Positions 42,062 through 54,779 of a stretch of 64,000 nt of DNA are shown one piece after another. Within the stretch, counting starts at the first letter, position 1. Every line of letters begins with the position of its first letter. The notes beneath the pieces are model-generated. The model ran no database searches, was not told the origin of the DNA, and was given only the letters and a program-made list of their open reading frames with translations. The DNA comes from Odontocerum albicorne (lineage: Eukaryota > Arthropoda > Insecta > Trichoptera > Odontoceridae). Location of the stretch: assembly GCA_949825065.1 (NCBI GenBank), contig OX463864.1:13095327-13159326 (forward strand). The letters run 5' to 3'. A program made the position numbers and the translations under genes.

Positions 42062-43090
42062 ATAATTACGTTAGTGTTAACGCTAAAACTCTAGAAATAT
42101 AATTAAATAGTGATATTTAAGTCTTCGGAATTTTACATTTTATCAATACGTACATACTCGTAAATAATGTAAAATAATTTTCAAAATAATAAATTAATGA
42201 CTTTCATTTGAAGATATTTTCCTTCCAATAAACAAAATTGTGCCTCATATCACAAATATGTGTGTGGGATCACATATCGATCTATTATCATAGTATACAT
42301 TAATCTCTCTATTGCTATGGGTTCTGCTTGTCGTACATATTACCTTGGACTACTATGCAATGGATATTACAAAAAACAGAGTCAATTTAAACTAAAAAAA
42401 AACTAACAATTTTAAAAAATACAAAAATAAGAGATAAAAAATAAAACAATTTAGTAATGCTTCAATTTACGCAAATTCACTTTAAACATAGTTTATATTT
42501 TAAATACACAATACTGACAACTATTATATTAATTTTGCTTTCAAATGAATATTTCAATTTTTTGCTACTGGTAATAAAGTATTATTTTGTTTCTTGACTA
42601 TGGTTTTAGCTGGCTAAATATGTGACTATGGGGACTCCCACATTTTATCAAAATGTATCTTTTATTGGTTATCAGTAATCACTCATATAGACTTATTACA
42701 ATTATAATTCAACTTTTTTTTAGCAAAGTATAAATAAAATATTATGAAATATGTAGATCTTGTATTTTACATGGCATTCAATGGGTCTATTTACGCATTT
42801 TCATTTACACCCTGTTTTCCTGGAACCAATTACCCATGTAAATAGAGGGATTACGCTTTATATCATATTATTTTCATTAATTCAAGGTCTATTTATGAAC
42901 CTTCTCAAACATGTTTTGGTTTTAGAATATTTAATAATAAACGACTTCCTTTTCCTCTATTTTTATATTAATATCTGCAACTCATGTTTCTATCTCATAT
43001 TTCGAGTCTACTAAATAAAAAATCTACTAAATATTAAAATTAATGTCTACTAAATATTAAAAGTAATGTAGTACGTCAATATATATTCTT
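42062..43090. other. AT-rich stretch, nothing recognised
   Basis: No supported gene or repeat. Confidence 0.4.
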
Positions 43091-43097
43091 ATTTATA

Positions 43098-43203
43098 GTT
43101 AAAACATTATTAACATTATGGAGGTTTAAAGACATTGTAATTTGTTTTTATCAAACACTGTTTATTCCACTAAAAAGTGGAATAAACAGCGTTTGATAAA
43201 AAC
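43098..43203. repeat. LINE 3' fragment ending in a near-perfect palindrome
   Basis: Arms 43145-43171 and 43176-43202 (27 bases each, one mismatch) around AAAA; sequence TTTTTATCAAACACTGTTTA then TTCCACT. The left side continues into the LINE 3' family (TTTAAAGACATTGTAATTTG). Confidence 0.85.
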
Positions 43204-43207
43204 TAAT

Positions 43208-43353
43208 GAATGGTTGAAGTAAAATAGGCACTAAGTACCAAAAAAAAAACAAAAAAAACTAAGTATGCAGTTTCGTTCTATGTCAAATAGAATGAAATTG
43301 CATACTTAGTTTGTTTTTATTTAGTACTTAGTGCCTATTTTACTTCAATCATT
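43208..43353. repeat. 146-bp palindrome (arms about 70 bp)
   Basis: GTTGAAGTAAAATAGGCACT, AAGTAC, an A-rich spacer, then AACTAAGTATGCA reflect into TGCATACTTAGTT, GTACTTAGTGCC and TATTTTACTTCAAT around a GTCA centre near 43284. Mismatches are few. Transcribed, it would fold into one long hairpin. Confidence 0.88.
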
Positions 43354-43394
43354 CAAATTATAATATATATATTCTGTAATTACGCATAATTTTT

Positions 43395-43560
43395 AAAGTA
43401 ATGGACGAAAATACATTTGAGAAAGAAGCTATCAAAAGGGCTGGGCTAATTTCTTAGCTCCTGATAATCAAAGTATATGCCCAGTAGGACAGTGAACATC
43501 GCTTCGAGGACACCAGATATTTATCAGCCCACTGTCTTCCCCCATATTTTCAGGTGGAAT
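43395..43560 (-). repeat. R2 retroposon, third copy
   Basis: Inverse orientation; GAAGCTATCAAAAGGGCTGG, CACCAGATATTTATCAGCCC match 11740-11965. The 5' side on the minus strand continues to about 43620 and may include LINE coding. Confidence 0.55.
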
Positions 43561-43949
43561 GATCTCTTTCCAGATAGGAAGTTAGAAACACGTGCTGTGG
43601 AGATTAATGTAATTAATGGAAAAAGAAAGTTATTTATTATTAATTGTTCGAGTGCTGAGTCTATATATAGACGTTTTATAGTATTGAAAAAAATGTCTAG
43701 CAGTAAAACGGTTAAATATTCAACATGGAGTGCGATAAAGTTAAAATTGAAAATATGTGAAATTATTGATGAAAATATTTCATTTATATAAAAAAATCTT
43801 AAACTCACAATTCAATCAACGTTATAAAATATCCAGGTTGGGAAAAATGGCAAACAATGGATATTTCTGCTAATGGTATAAACGATTATATGGAAATTTA
43901 AGAAGTTATCAATTCTTTCTCTTTATTGAAGGGGTGTGGGTTTTATTTG

Positions 43950-44095
43950 TGTCAGTATTCATTTTTATTTTCAAAAAGGGTTCTAGTTAAAATTTTCACT
44001 TAAGGCCTTTTGAACTCCTTTTTAGTTGGTTTGAAGAGATTGATATATGATATTAAACTCACTAGACTTTAATATAGACAGCGAAATCATAATAC
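43950..44095 (+). repeat. SINE 3' tail fragment
   Basis: CAAAAAGGGTTCTAGTTAAA, CACTTAAGGCCTTTTGAACT, GGTTTGAAGAGATTGAT, then a decayed end. Confidence 0.55.
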
Positions 44096-44730
44096 ACTAT
44101 ATTCAAATCATTTTAGTAGTTTGTGATAGATATGTTGGAAGTGTTACAAAATCACTTTAGTGAAAAATAATTCAAGTCAAAAATATTTTAAAGTGCACAT
44201 CTTTGGAAAGGTTCTATATTCAGAAATAGATAGAACCTGATGTTGATAATTTAAATAAGCAACACTTGCTTATTCCTTATTGATTCAAATAAATATTTTA
44301 TTCAGATGTAAACATATAAGCTTGTGGCCATTGATAATGGATATCAGCAGTGCTATTTTTCAGTAAGAATGCATGAGAACTCGTTCCAGAAGCACCTTTA
44401 AAGAAATACGCAATCTGGCATTTCGGAACCTTTCAAAAATATTACAAATTTGAAAACTTCATTGCAAACAGTCTGTAAAATAGTAATGTATACAATTTTT
44501 TATTATTTTATGCGTATTTTTTATAGCTCAACTAAGGTGACCAGACTCTCGGTTTGGGTGGGACAGTCCTGATTTTGAAGCACTTGTTCCAGCGTCGACG
44601 AGCTTTACACAACTGTTTGAAACTTAGAGGGAATGCTGCGTCTCATGGGTGCCATAAGATCTAAATCGAACTTATAAATTTCAATGTTTGTTTGTACCAT
44701 TAAGGCTTAAAACTTTCTAGCCCAAACAGG
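44096..44730. other. Nothing recognised
   Basis: AT-rich sequence without supported features. Confidence 0.35.
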
Positions 44731-44732
44731 TC

Positions 44733-45085
44733 AGGCGATGTTACAATTAAAATAAAATACTTCTCCCTTCAGTAGTACGTCAACTAGAACTGATAAAAGA
44801 CGTGTTATTTCGTCATATTTTGAAATGTTAACAATATAATCTCTTTCAAAAGAAAAGAAATATCTGGTAGAAATTAAACGACATTTAAACGGAGAAAATT
44901 CTCCATAGATATAATTTAAACATTCATTAATTTTCTGTTGGGATTTTTCCTTCATTTGAAAGATACTTGATAAATGTGCGATATTTAATTTTAAACATTT
45001 CAGAAAATAACGAAACAACACATCTTCTATTGGCTCTAGTTGACATACAACTGAGAGTAGAGATATCAAATTTTAAATGTGGCCA
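44733..45085. mobile_element. R6 foldback MITE, copy 1 (arms about 100 bp)
   Basis: Left arm (from GCGATGTTACAATTAAAATA, through TAAAAGACGTGTTATTTCGT) is the imperfect inverse of the right arm (AACGAAACAACACATCTTCT, GTTGACATACAACTGAGAGT). A second copy is at 55875-56225. Confidence 0.8.
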
Positions 45086-45248
45086 GTGTAGATCTGGTCA
45101 GACACTTTCAGATGTTAGTAATCACTATGCTAGCAGAGAAGCTCAAGTTTATGACATTGATCAAATTGCTACAATTTACGATATGCACTCAAGTCAGATT
45201 TGCTCATATATTAAAAACGTCCATAATATAAACATTAGAAAGAAGTAA
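45086..45248 (+). repeat. Repeat R7, copy 1, next to R6
   Basis: GCTCAAGTTTATGACATTGA, TTTACGATAT and CCATAATATAAACA blocks also occur at 56230-56450, 56458-56585 and 56880-56980, again directly 3' of R6. The frame GQTLSDVSNHYASREAQVYD stays open but has no known family. Confidence 0.6.
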
Positions 45249-45572
45249 TTGTTTGTAAATTTTTAACATAATGTGTTGTAATTAAATTATACTGTTTTTT
45301 ACATTTTGATAATAACAAAAAATAACTTATATGAAACTTAAAAATATTATAATACATTCTGTAAATAATTATTGATAAATGACACTTAAAAATTGAATAT
45401 TTATGATTTCCAAAAACTACTTAATTTGACAAGAATTTTGCACAGTTTTTAGAATCATACTTTTTATTAAAATCTATTTGGGACACAGTGTATTCACTAA
45501 TTCTATGGCTATTTCACTTATTTTATATGCATAGTTATAGTCCTTTTCAAAAATATAAATGATAATCATGAT

Positions 45573-46505
45573 ACAGTAAAACCTCTTTTATATGCCATCT
45601 TTTTTTATCAGATGTGAGACAAACTCACTGATCTCATATTTTTAATGCAATATTATTGATAATTTTTTTTTATTTGCATCCAATGTTTGCTTAGTTGCTT
45701 TGATGCACTTTTGCAAAATATTTATATTTGTAAAAACTATTTCTTTGTATATTTCATATAATACATACATACCATCACGCTATTTTCCTGTCGGGGTAGA
45801 CAGAGATCATAATTTCCTATCTCGAAACATTTTCTTTGTCTCTTCTACATCTATACACCTCATAAAACTCTGACTTTCTACATTTCCTTCTTTCAAAATA
45901 TCATTCACTTTATCCAACAATACTTTACTTGATCTTCCTATACCTCGCCTTCCACTCACGTTTGGACTATATATTTGTTTTGTTAGTCTTTCTTCATTCA
46001 ATCGTTCTATATGACCAAACTATTTGAGAGTGCTTTTCTTCATTTTATTTAAATCAGCCTTAAGGTCACATTCATCTCTAATCACTTTATTCTATCATAC
46101 ATTGTCACCCCATGCACTCTTCTCGGTGCATGCATTTCTACAGCATTTATTCAGTTATTTTTAGTCCTTTTCTATCTTCACGCTTCAATTCCATACATCG
46201 AAGCTGGTACTGAAATACTGTAATTTTAGCAGATTTTGTTACTCTCCGGTATACGTTATACGTTTTAGTGTCCCATTGACTTTGTTTTCTATTCCTAAAC
46301 GCCATTTCATATAGTTTGATGAGAAATACATTTTTTTTTTATAATATCACACAATTTTCAAAAACATTTCAATTCTTACAAAAATACTACATTTTGATAG
46401 CTCATAGTAAAAAAGTTTGAAACTTATTAAAATTTTATCTCTTTGTGTTTCGAATTTTTCATGTGTACATAATTTCTCAAGGTAAGATAAAAGAGGTTTT
46501 ACTTG
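45573..46505. mobile_element. Pogo/Tigger-like element with nested LINE tail
   Basis: CAGTAAAACCTCTTTTATAT left and inverse AAGTAAAACCTCTTTTATCT right, next to TA-rich sequence. TIRs of this form are typical of pogo-type elements. A minus-strand LINE end occupies 45760-46300. Confidence 0.6.
45760..46300 (-). pseudogene. LINE ORF tail nested in the pogo-like element
   Basis: The clearest frame, 45807-46001, ends with RLTKQIYSPNVSGRRGIGRS, LLDKVNDILKEG and CIDVEETKKMFRDRK, the conserved LINE C-terminus. Upstream parts are frameshifted. 5'-truncated. Confidence 0.75.
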
Positions 46506-46609
46506 TTCATTCTTTTTATGTAGACAAAACTTTTATACATATTTTTTCACAGAATAAAAAAAAAATATATTTATTATGATCCACACACAAATAATTTTAT
46601 AACCCAGTC

Positions 46610-47170
46610 TATACTAAAAAGCCCTAGACACGACGCAAAGTTTCCTCCGATTAATTATGGATATTTTAAATGTTTGTATGTACAAAAAGAATTTGTCAAC
46701 AGTCATATTAAAGTGTATAATGCTGCGGTGGCAACAAGCGTTGCTCTTTTGTTTATCCACTGAACTAAACTACCGTAAAACAGAAGTTTTTTGAGTCGTA
46801 AAGAGGAATAATTAAAAGTAAAAAATGAATGAAATTCGGAAAGAAAAACAAACAGAGATATAAAGAAAGTTAATAAGAATTGAGAAGTAATTAAAAGTTA
46901 TACTAGTCTTACAATAATACTAGAGATTAAGAACATAAGGAATTTGTATACATTGAAGATGAAGAAAATTGAGTACAAAATGAAATCTGATACGTTGAAC
47001 AGTTTGGGGTTCGGACCAATTAAGTACTGGTCATTACGCATTCCTTCAATATTCTTAGTTTATTGTATATACTATGATTTAATATATTAGAACATGTTTT
47101 AAAATTTCACAATTAATCCGATTTGCAAATCATATATAATTGTTGTATCGTGTCTAGGGGGCTTAACTAA
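46610..47170. mobile_element. DNA element with CCTAGACACGA inverted ends
   Basis: Left AAAGCCCTAGACACGACGCA and inverse of right AAGCCCCCTAGACACGATAC, about 550 bases apart. No transposase inside; superfamily not assigned. Confidence 0.65.
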
Positions 47171-50100
47171 TCATCTTGTTTCAAGTAATTTTTACATTAA
47201 AAATCAATAAATAGGGATAAAAATATATTTTCATTACATAATATTACACTGAATATTGCAGTAAAATCCACATATTAATAATAATTAAAAATAAAAACAA
47301 TGAAAAATGTACACATATTTAATGATTCGAGAAAATATAATTTTTTATTGAAAAAGTATGAATATTACTTTTGAAATAATTTTATTGAAAAGCAATGTTA
47401 ATAAAAATAAGAAAATCTATTTAAAGTCAAATTTGTTTATTAAGTCAATTCCATTTAAAGTCGAGATTGAAACTGGTTTTTAAAGGTTGCTTTAAACTAT
47501 TTCATTTTAAATAAGGCGTGTTAAGGATTTCCTGTTAAATATTTGAGATATTTTTCAAGATTAAAAAATACATTGAATCTCGACAAATTTAGTTTTCAAG
47601 GTTGTATTAGTTGCCAGTACAAATATAAACGTAAAAAATATCCTAATTAATAGAAAAAATAAAAAAAATTAAATAGTCTACATTTTTCAATGTTCTTAAT
47701 GAAACTCAGTCATGTATGATTTTTTTTAAATAAAATCGTAATAAAATAACACAATTTACAAGAAATAACAATAGAAATAATGTGATACATTTATTTAGTT
47801 ACAAATTCGATAATTATCTAACAAATAATTATTATTAACTATTATAAAAAAGAGAATGTACAGGGAAGATACTCGGATAGGTGCCCATAGAAAGTTATTT
47901 TTACTTTATCCCACATTTTATAAATTATCTTATAATTAAAAATATACCTCAGATGTACTTTAAGGGAAATAGAAAAGATAGTTATCTTTTTTTAATTATT
48001 TGGATTGCGTTTAGAATAATTATTTTTAATAAGTGGCAACATTTTTTAAATTATTTTTATTTAATCCAGTAAAAAGGTTCACTTAAAAAATATTGTATTC
48101 AAACAATAAAATGTGGAATGGTGTCCTCTTTTTGGGACTGCAGAATATACATATAAAGCATACTCTGGGAAAAAAATATTTTAAAACAAACATTTTTAAT
48201 ACTTTTATCACATTTACTTCTTTGCATTTTGAATGATCCACAGAACACACATTTAAACTTAAAAACTAATTATTTTAATGTAAATTTATTTATTGAATTT
48301 TACGTGACAACAACCCTGCCAGGTTTTATTGTATACAATGAAGGCTTTAATATAATACAAATAATGTAGTGGATATTTAATTAAAGTGTTTGGTTTTATA
48401 ATGCTATCGCACAGCAAAACTATTATCAGTTAACAAGTAAGGCATAGAACTGTGAAATTACTATTTAATTTTCAATTTATTTTATTCACCAAATAATAAA
48501 AAAAACACATTTCTTTTAAGTTAAAAAATATATATGTTTGAATATTAAAAGTATTTTTAACAAATCTCAATTTAAAGATCATTAGCCAAATATTCTCAAT
48601 GAATATATTTTAATTATCAATTTATAAAACAAAGAATGTAAAATAAAATTTAAGAATGATTGATAAAAATCATGACTTCTCAATTTTAAATCACGTTTTT
48701 TTTTATAGTTATAAACTTATATCGTTATGTTTAATTTTAATCAAGGCTGAGCTAAAATTGATTTTGAAAATTATTCTTCAAGGATATTTGACTGCAATGG
48801 TTTAATCATGTGGGATAGAAGTAAAACTTTACTTTTCTTTGGGCATTTATTCTACAACCTAATTAAAATTTAATAATACAATTAACAATGAGATAAATGT
48901 TCTAACTAAAAATACATATATATTTCTATACATCACATCCTAGCTAAAAATATCTTGCCCTTTCATGTTTTTTTTTTACAAGGGCGACACGTTGATTCAT
49001 TTGTCGATTTCTTTTGAAATATCTTCGATATATAAGAGCACGCAAATTGTAATTTTTAAGAAAGAATTTAAAAGAAAAAATCAATTATATTTTTTTTTAA
49101 ACAGTCAACACCTAATTCATTTAGAATAATTTATTTTTTAAAGGGAAAAGTGAATTTACACATTATTATTTCCTATATTATAATCATTGTGTGATTATTT
49201 ACAATGCTAATATAATTTATTTATTAGCTTCTATAACCATCATAAGAATAAAAATTTAGTTTCATCTTTTATTTATTTATTTTTTAAACTGAGATTTACA
49301 TTTTATTATCATCAATGTGCAATATCTATTATAAAAATATTATTTCAGCAATTTGTGCCATATTTCAGCATCCAATTTCACATTCATATTTATAAGCCAT
49401 TTTAATAAAATCTAAAATGATTGTATATGCTTGTATAAATATAAAATTTGCATTTGATAAATTAAAACCATGAAGTATAAACGTTTTGTTGTACTTTTTA
49501 TAAAAAAAAAATCTAAACCTTATTTTTCTTGAGACATTTTAAAACCAAATTTATGACTTTTTTTATCACAGCAGATAACATTTGTTTCATATCTGATTAA
49601 TAAATGTATAACAATGAAATATTAAAAGTAATTTCATATTTTCGAGTCCTGTGTACATTGAATTTGTGGCAATAAAAAAAAACTTACTTTTACAGAATTT
49701 TTTAGGAAAATACTAGCAAGTTTTCTGAAAATTAAGAGTTAAAAGATTCGTCAAGATCAAAAATTCTAATGTCTTGAGGCTAGAAGTTAAATAATTAAGA
49801 TAAAAAGTTATATATTCCAGATATATATGACACCTTCATCCCTAGACCGTAATAAGTTAAAATTGCAAAGTTTCAAGATAAATGAAATTTAAAATTCAAA
49901 ATTATGAAAATTTACTGAAATATTCAAATAACATAAAAACTTGTATGAGAGAGTGTTATTAAAATAACATAATCTAACTGAATAAAAGAATATGTAAAAA
50001 AGTATATTTGGACTTACGATAGTGTCATTAAAATCAAACATCTGTCATAACTCGAAATCAAACTTCTGTCATAACATTGAAATGAATGCCATCTATGAGA

Positions 50101-51040
50101 TATATCAAAAACTTTTTTCCTTTTTATTGCAGCATTTTGAAATGAGACACCAATGAAAATATCATATATTTTTATATTTCTATTGTTACATATTGAATTA
50201 TGGGCCTTTAGAAATCTTTAAAAATAAATTTCACTTTTAGCTGATCAGTATTTGACCAAGAGCTAAATTAAAAGTTGATATTAATATTCAATATGGACAA
50301 AAATCATTTCTTAAATACCCACCATAACAATATAATAAATAGGCACACCCAGAAATTGGTTTTCTCAAAACACAGATTTGATATTGCACATCTGACAATT
50401 TTTATTTGTCCACAAATACATTTATTAAAAATATTTGTTTATTATTTTTCAATTAGTCATTATTTGTTTTACAGTATGCATAGTATATGATTAAATAAAA
50501 TAATTTTAATATGGTTTAAATCATAAATATAGGATTTACATTTGACAACTCTTCTGCAAAATCTAAAAAAACAAGATTGTTTGAATAATGTAAGATGTAA
50601 TTTTTTTTAAAAAACTTTTCAAAAAATAAATATTGATTAATTATAACAACGGATTAATCCTAAAATATTTATTTCTTGAGTGTAGTAATATATTTATATT
50701 TTGAAAAAATTTATTGAAATACCAAAACACAGAAGAGTTGTTTTAAAATTCCATATCATTTGAAATGATTTAATTAAAAACAAAACTTCAAACTTGAAAT
50801 CAAGAGCCCTCTATTAATTTTTTAAGATTAATAAATAAAATTATTATAATTTAACTTTTGGAATAGGGGATGTATAAATTACATATGAATGAGAAATATT
50901 GTTTTATGTTATAAAGAATATTTTAATTTGGCAAGGATGTTAATGTTTGGAGTGGACCACCAATGTCTAATAAATAAAATGCATGTCTTCCACCCAAGGA
51001 TGTCCAAAACTATTAAATGAAATAGGATACCATTCTGATT
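47171..51040. other. Long AT-rich stretch, almost featureless
   Basis: Only a decayed SINE tail at about 48302-48365 (CCCTGCCAGGTTTTATTGTA, CAATGAAGG) could be supported. No coding. Confidence 0.45.
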
Positions 51041-51048
51041 AAAGATTG

Positions 51049-51613
51049 TATACTTCAGAAAGTCTAGGATGAACCGTGCGACGTTTGTCACAAAGGGATG
51101 GGGTAAAATCGTTTTTTTTTTACAAATCGAATAGTTTTTTTATAAATTGAAGAATTGTTTTTCTTTAAACTGACATTTTGATTCCTAATTTTTATTATAC
51201 TGACTTTCTAATGTATTGTATGATTTGTATGTATCTTTAAATAGGCCAAGATCCACTATGAATTAATAGTAATTACGAACATTTAATTAAAATCGATTTT
51301 CAAAATTCCAATTATCGAATACCCTATCCTTAGCCAATGCAGACTAACGTAGTGACTTTTGACAAACGTCACCAAATATTATTTCATTTAAACAAACTGC
51401 CACATTTTTGCTAATTTGTGACAAGATGTATTAATTTGTCATTATTGTTAGTTTTATGTAATGTATTTACCTAAATAACTTGCTATTTATTAGAATCGAG
51501 GCTTATATTAAAGTTGATAAAATAATTAAAATTACTGAACATCGTTACAAGGTTGTATTGGGGTAAATTTGTGAGCTGTCATACGGTTCATCCTAGATTT
51601 TCCGAACTATAAT
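51049..51613 (-). mobile_element. R5 DNA element, copy 2
   Basis: Inverse of 34663-35241 throughout, with ends TATACTTCAGAAAGTCTAGG and inverse TATAGTTCGGAAAATCTAGG. Confidence 0.85.
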
Positions 51614-51794
51614 ATCATTACCAACATGTATGATAATGAATAGTAAGTTTTATAGTTATTTCAGTGGTTGTAAAACTTCAAAAAGCTCAATTAATATGAA
51701 TGAAGATAATTTTGTCTTCTTGTCAAAGTCTTCAACATGTGCCAATGCAAATATGTTGAGGAAAACTATACGGATGAATGAATGTTAAAAGGTA

Positions 51795-52455
51795 TACTGT
51801 ATTGGCCCAACTATAGGACGACCCTGATTATAAGGCGACCCCTATTTTTGAATCTGCTTTTTGGAGAAAAAAACATTTCCCTCACCATTATAATATTATG
51901 ACAAATTAAATGCAAAATGTTTAATGAAAAATATTTATTAAAACAAAGTATCCAGATAATAGTAAAGTTCATGTTTAAACATGAAAAGAAGAAATAAAAT
52001 AGTCCAACTACAGTAGCTGATCAGATCAGTCAGATTCACATATGGCTATACCGTATAGGTAGCATCCTCAGTATCAGTCTCATCTCATCTTCAGTGATAT
52101 TATCCTCTTCGGAATCCTCAATCATATTTACCCATGATTGAGGATTCCGATGATTTTTTCGAGCTCCTCGTCTTTCAATATGGTCAGTCATTATATTTTT
52201 TAGGCAGTAAAGATGCAAAACGAAGCACAGTACAAAAAAAAAACACCTCAAAAACTGTCAGAAATTACTACGCACAGGCTACGTGTAAACAATGACGCCT
52301 TTTGAACGCTCTCATTACAATGTTGCCATTTTGCTAATCGCGAGTAGTGAATTTATTGTTACCCAACATGTTTGTGACTTGAATATTAGGCGACCCCCCT
52401 AAATACGTGCCGCTTTTTTTAAATAAAAACCTCGCCTTATAGTCGGGCTAATATG
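51795..52455 (-). mobile_element. Pogo/Tigger-like element with ATTGGCCC...ATAAGGCGA ends
   Basis: Left ACTGTATTGGCCCAACTATA then GGACGACC; right inverse ATATTAGCCCGACTATAAGG. TA borders. A second ATAAGGCGACCCC motif lies inside the left end and AGGCGACCCCCC near the right. A 71-codon minus-strand frame (52036-52251) with an acidic stretch may be the last part of a pogo-type transposase, unproven. Confidence 0.6.
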
Positions 52456-53115
52456 ATATTTATTTATTTAACACTTTCATGCAATTTCATCCCATCAATA
52501 AGATTTTGTTTCATAATTATTATCGGTTTCCATGACCATCTCTTATACTTAATAAATAAAAATAACATTTGAAAAAAAAGTAAAGAAAAATTTAAAAAAT
52601 ATAAAAAGATAAATAGGGATTAGGATGGGAATCGTAAAGAAGTTAAAAGGATGAATAATATTTGATATTTTGATTATTAGCTTTATTATTTTTTTTCCTT
52701 CAATGTTGATGAAGAAGAAGCACATCAGATTGATATAGAAAAGTAATAGAAAGAAAATATGAGAAGAGCATATTTAATACGCTGTTTCAGATATGACTTC
52801 ATCGGTTATACTTGCTTTATTCCAAAGTCGACATATATAAGAAATTTAAAAAAAATCCATTAGCATGTTAAAGGGAGTAATTATTTTTCCATTAACTCTG
52901 AATTCAGAATCATCGGTTTGTATCAGGGGCACATAACCAGTTATAGATATAATTGTACGGTCTACTGGTTTTTCAATAATCATTTTTTTACATTTTAACA
53001 ATAATTATACTTTAGAAAACCATTCAAAAAAATTGTCGACGGTTCTTTTTTAAACCAATTAAAATGGAAACATATGTTTTATATATAAATCTAATGATTT
53101 ATGTGCCACTGTGTT
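52456..53115. other. AT-rich, possible decayed LINE 3' region
   Basis: The minus strand near 52790-52840 reads ICRLWNKASITDEVISETAY, resembling the RLWN motif of LINE tails, but no wider match was seen. Confidence 0.3.
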
Positions 53116-53119
53116 GTAG

Positions 53120-53440
53120 TATGTGTCACACCAAGAGATTTATATACCACTATATTGTAGTATGTGTCACTCCAAGAGATTTATGTACCACTGTGTTGTA
53201 TTGTACCACTGTATTATAGTATGTGTCACTCCAAGAGATTTATGTACCACTGTGTTGTATTGTAGTATGTGTCACTCCAAAAGATTTATGTACCACTGTA
53301 TTGTAGTATGTGACACTCCAAGAGATGTATGTACCACTGTATTGTAGTATGTGTCACTCCAAGATATTTATGTACAGTATAATGTGTCACTCCAAGATAT
53401 TTATGTACAGTATAATGTGTCCCTCCAAGATATAGATACT
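53120..53440. repeat. Minisatellite, 41-bp unit with longer and shorter variants
   Basis: TATGTGTCAC-like starts near 53120, 53161, 53220, 53266, 53307, 53348, 53379 and 53411: spacing 41, 59, 46, 41, 41, 31, 32. Each has CCAAGAGATTTATGTACCAC or a shortened version. The open frame across it is a by-product. Confidence 0.9.
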
Positions 53441-53559
53441 CCAAGAGGACACAGTACAGGATGTATTGAAATGAGTTAAGTCAATGCTAATATACTAAAA
53501 AATATAACGGTTGAAAATAAAATCAAGTGTTTTGTTTGATTTATTTTGATTATTTTGTG

Positions 53560-54345
53560 TGCATAATTAAACAAGATGCATCTGGCAGGATTATTGCAAT
53601 ACAAAAATTTATTCCAACTAACTAGCTCATCTTGGATACATTAAACTGTTTAAATTCATGATAGATTTAAAAAAAAAAGGATTAGTTTAAATTTAAGTAA
53701 AAAAAAAAAACAAATTAATTACTAAACTTTTTGTTTTAATTTTAATTTTTATTCTTATGATTGTGTGCGGTATATTGTGGGATGAATATTTTTGGTCTTT
53801 CTGGAGTGATGATGTGTGAGGAGTTAAATTTCGCAAGATGTTTCCAGTTGTAGTTGAGTGTCACTGTTTGTCAGGTTGATGAGAGCGTGCAACGGGGTTT
53901 TGTTTTTGTGTAATCAAAAATCGGAAAGAAGTATCGATTTATTTTTTCATGCTAAATATCCTCAGTGAGAGATACATACAAAAGCCTAGTTTACTGGGGA
54001 TACGACAAATGAAAGGCGACAAACCCAGATCCATTAAAATTGTATGTCCAAATCAAATTACCTGTTGTTTTTTCTCAAATTGTGTATATTTCTTGTCATG
54101 TGTAATAATAAATAATAAATAAATAAAATCTCTATCAATAATGGTAGGACTAGAGGAAAATAGTTCGTTCAATAATAAGGAGGGAGTTCAAAAGGAAAAT
54201 TAGGATATTCTGATTGATGTAATATTTTTTTAAATTTTCTCTTAAACGTAAATAAAGATGGTGTATATCTGATAAATTTTGGAAGTTCGTTCCATAGTCG
54301 CACCAAGTGAACTGCAAATGAAGATGTGGATGTGGCGTGATGTGT
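53560..54345 (-). pseudogene. LINE 3' end with RT C-terminal tail
   Basis: The minus strand at about 54180-54330 encodes SSFAVHLVRLWNELPKFIRY, TPSLFTFKRKFKKI, a CR1/Jockey-type RT C-terminus. Its 3' UTR runs to a SINE-like tail near 53580 (GGCAGGATTATTGCAATA). Confidence 0.7.
53925..54060. repeat. Interspersed repeat R8, copy 1
   Basis: TTTTTTCATG, GGGGATACGACAAATGAAAG and GCGACAAACCCAGAT recur at 60110-60250 in the same direction. Probably LINE 3' UTR. Confidence 0.55.
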
Positions 54346-54779
54346 TGGTATACAAAGGAGTATCTTATTACTTGATTAAAGAGAACATCCGTGCATCGAA
54401 AAAAACTGGAATTTCGATGAAGGAAAATTGAGATTGTAAATCATGCAAAATAATGTCGACAGAATCTGAAAGTTCCGAAACTCTGACAAGTGATCATACT
54501 TCTTTAAGTTAAATTTGAATCGTATCGGAATCGGAATAGCGCATCCTTTTAAGAGAATGTAGGAAGGAAATATTTTGCGATTTTTTTATTCTATTTACAT
54601 ATATTTAAATATTTTAAGAAACAAATGGAATAAAAATTACTTCCATTTTAAAATAAATATTTCAAAACATACTTAACCTTTGCTTAAATATACAACGTAC
54701 ACGTTTATTCGTATATTAAAAGAAAAGTTATTTATGATTCTACATGACAAGTAGATATTATTATTGTAAAAACGTCTCC

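Noticed and set aside
53123..53347. Cys/His-rich open frame suggesting zinc fingers
   Set aside because: It is a by-product of the 41-bp minisatellite; units are not multiples of three and no finger spacing holds.
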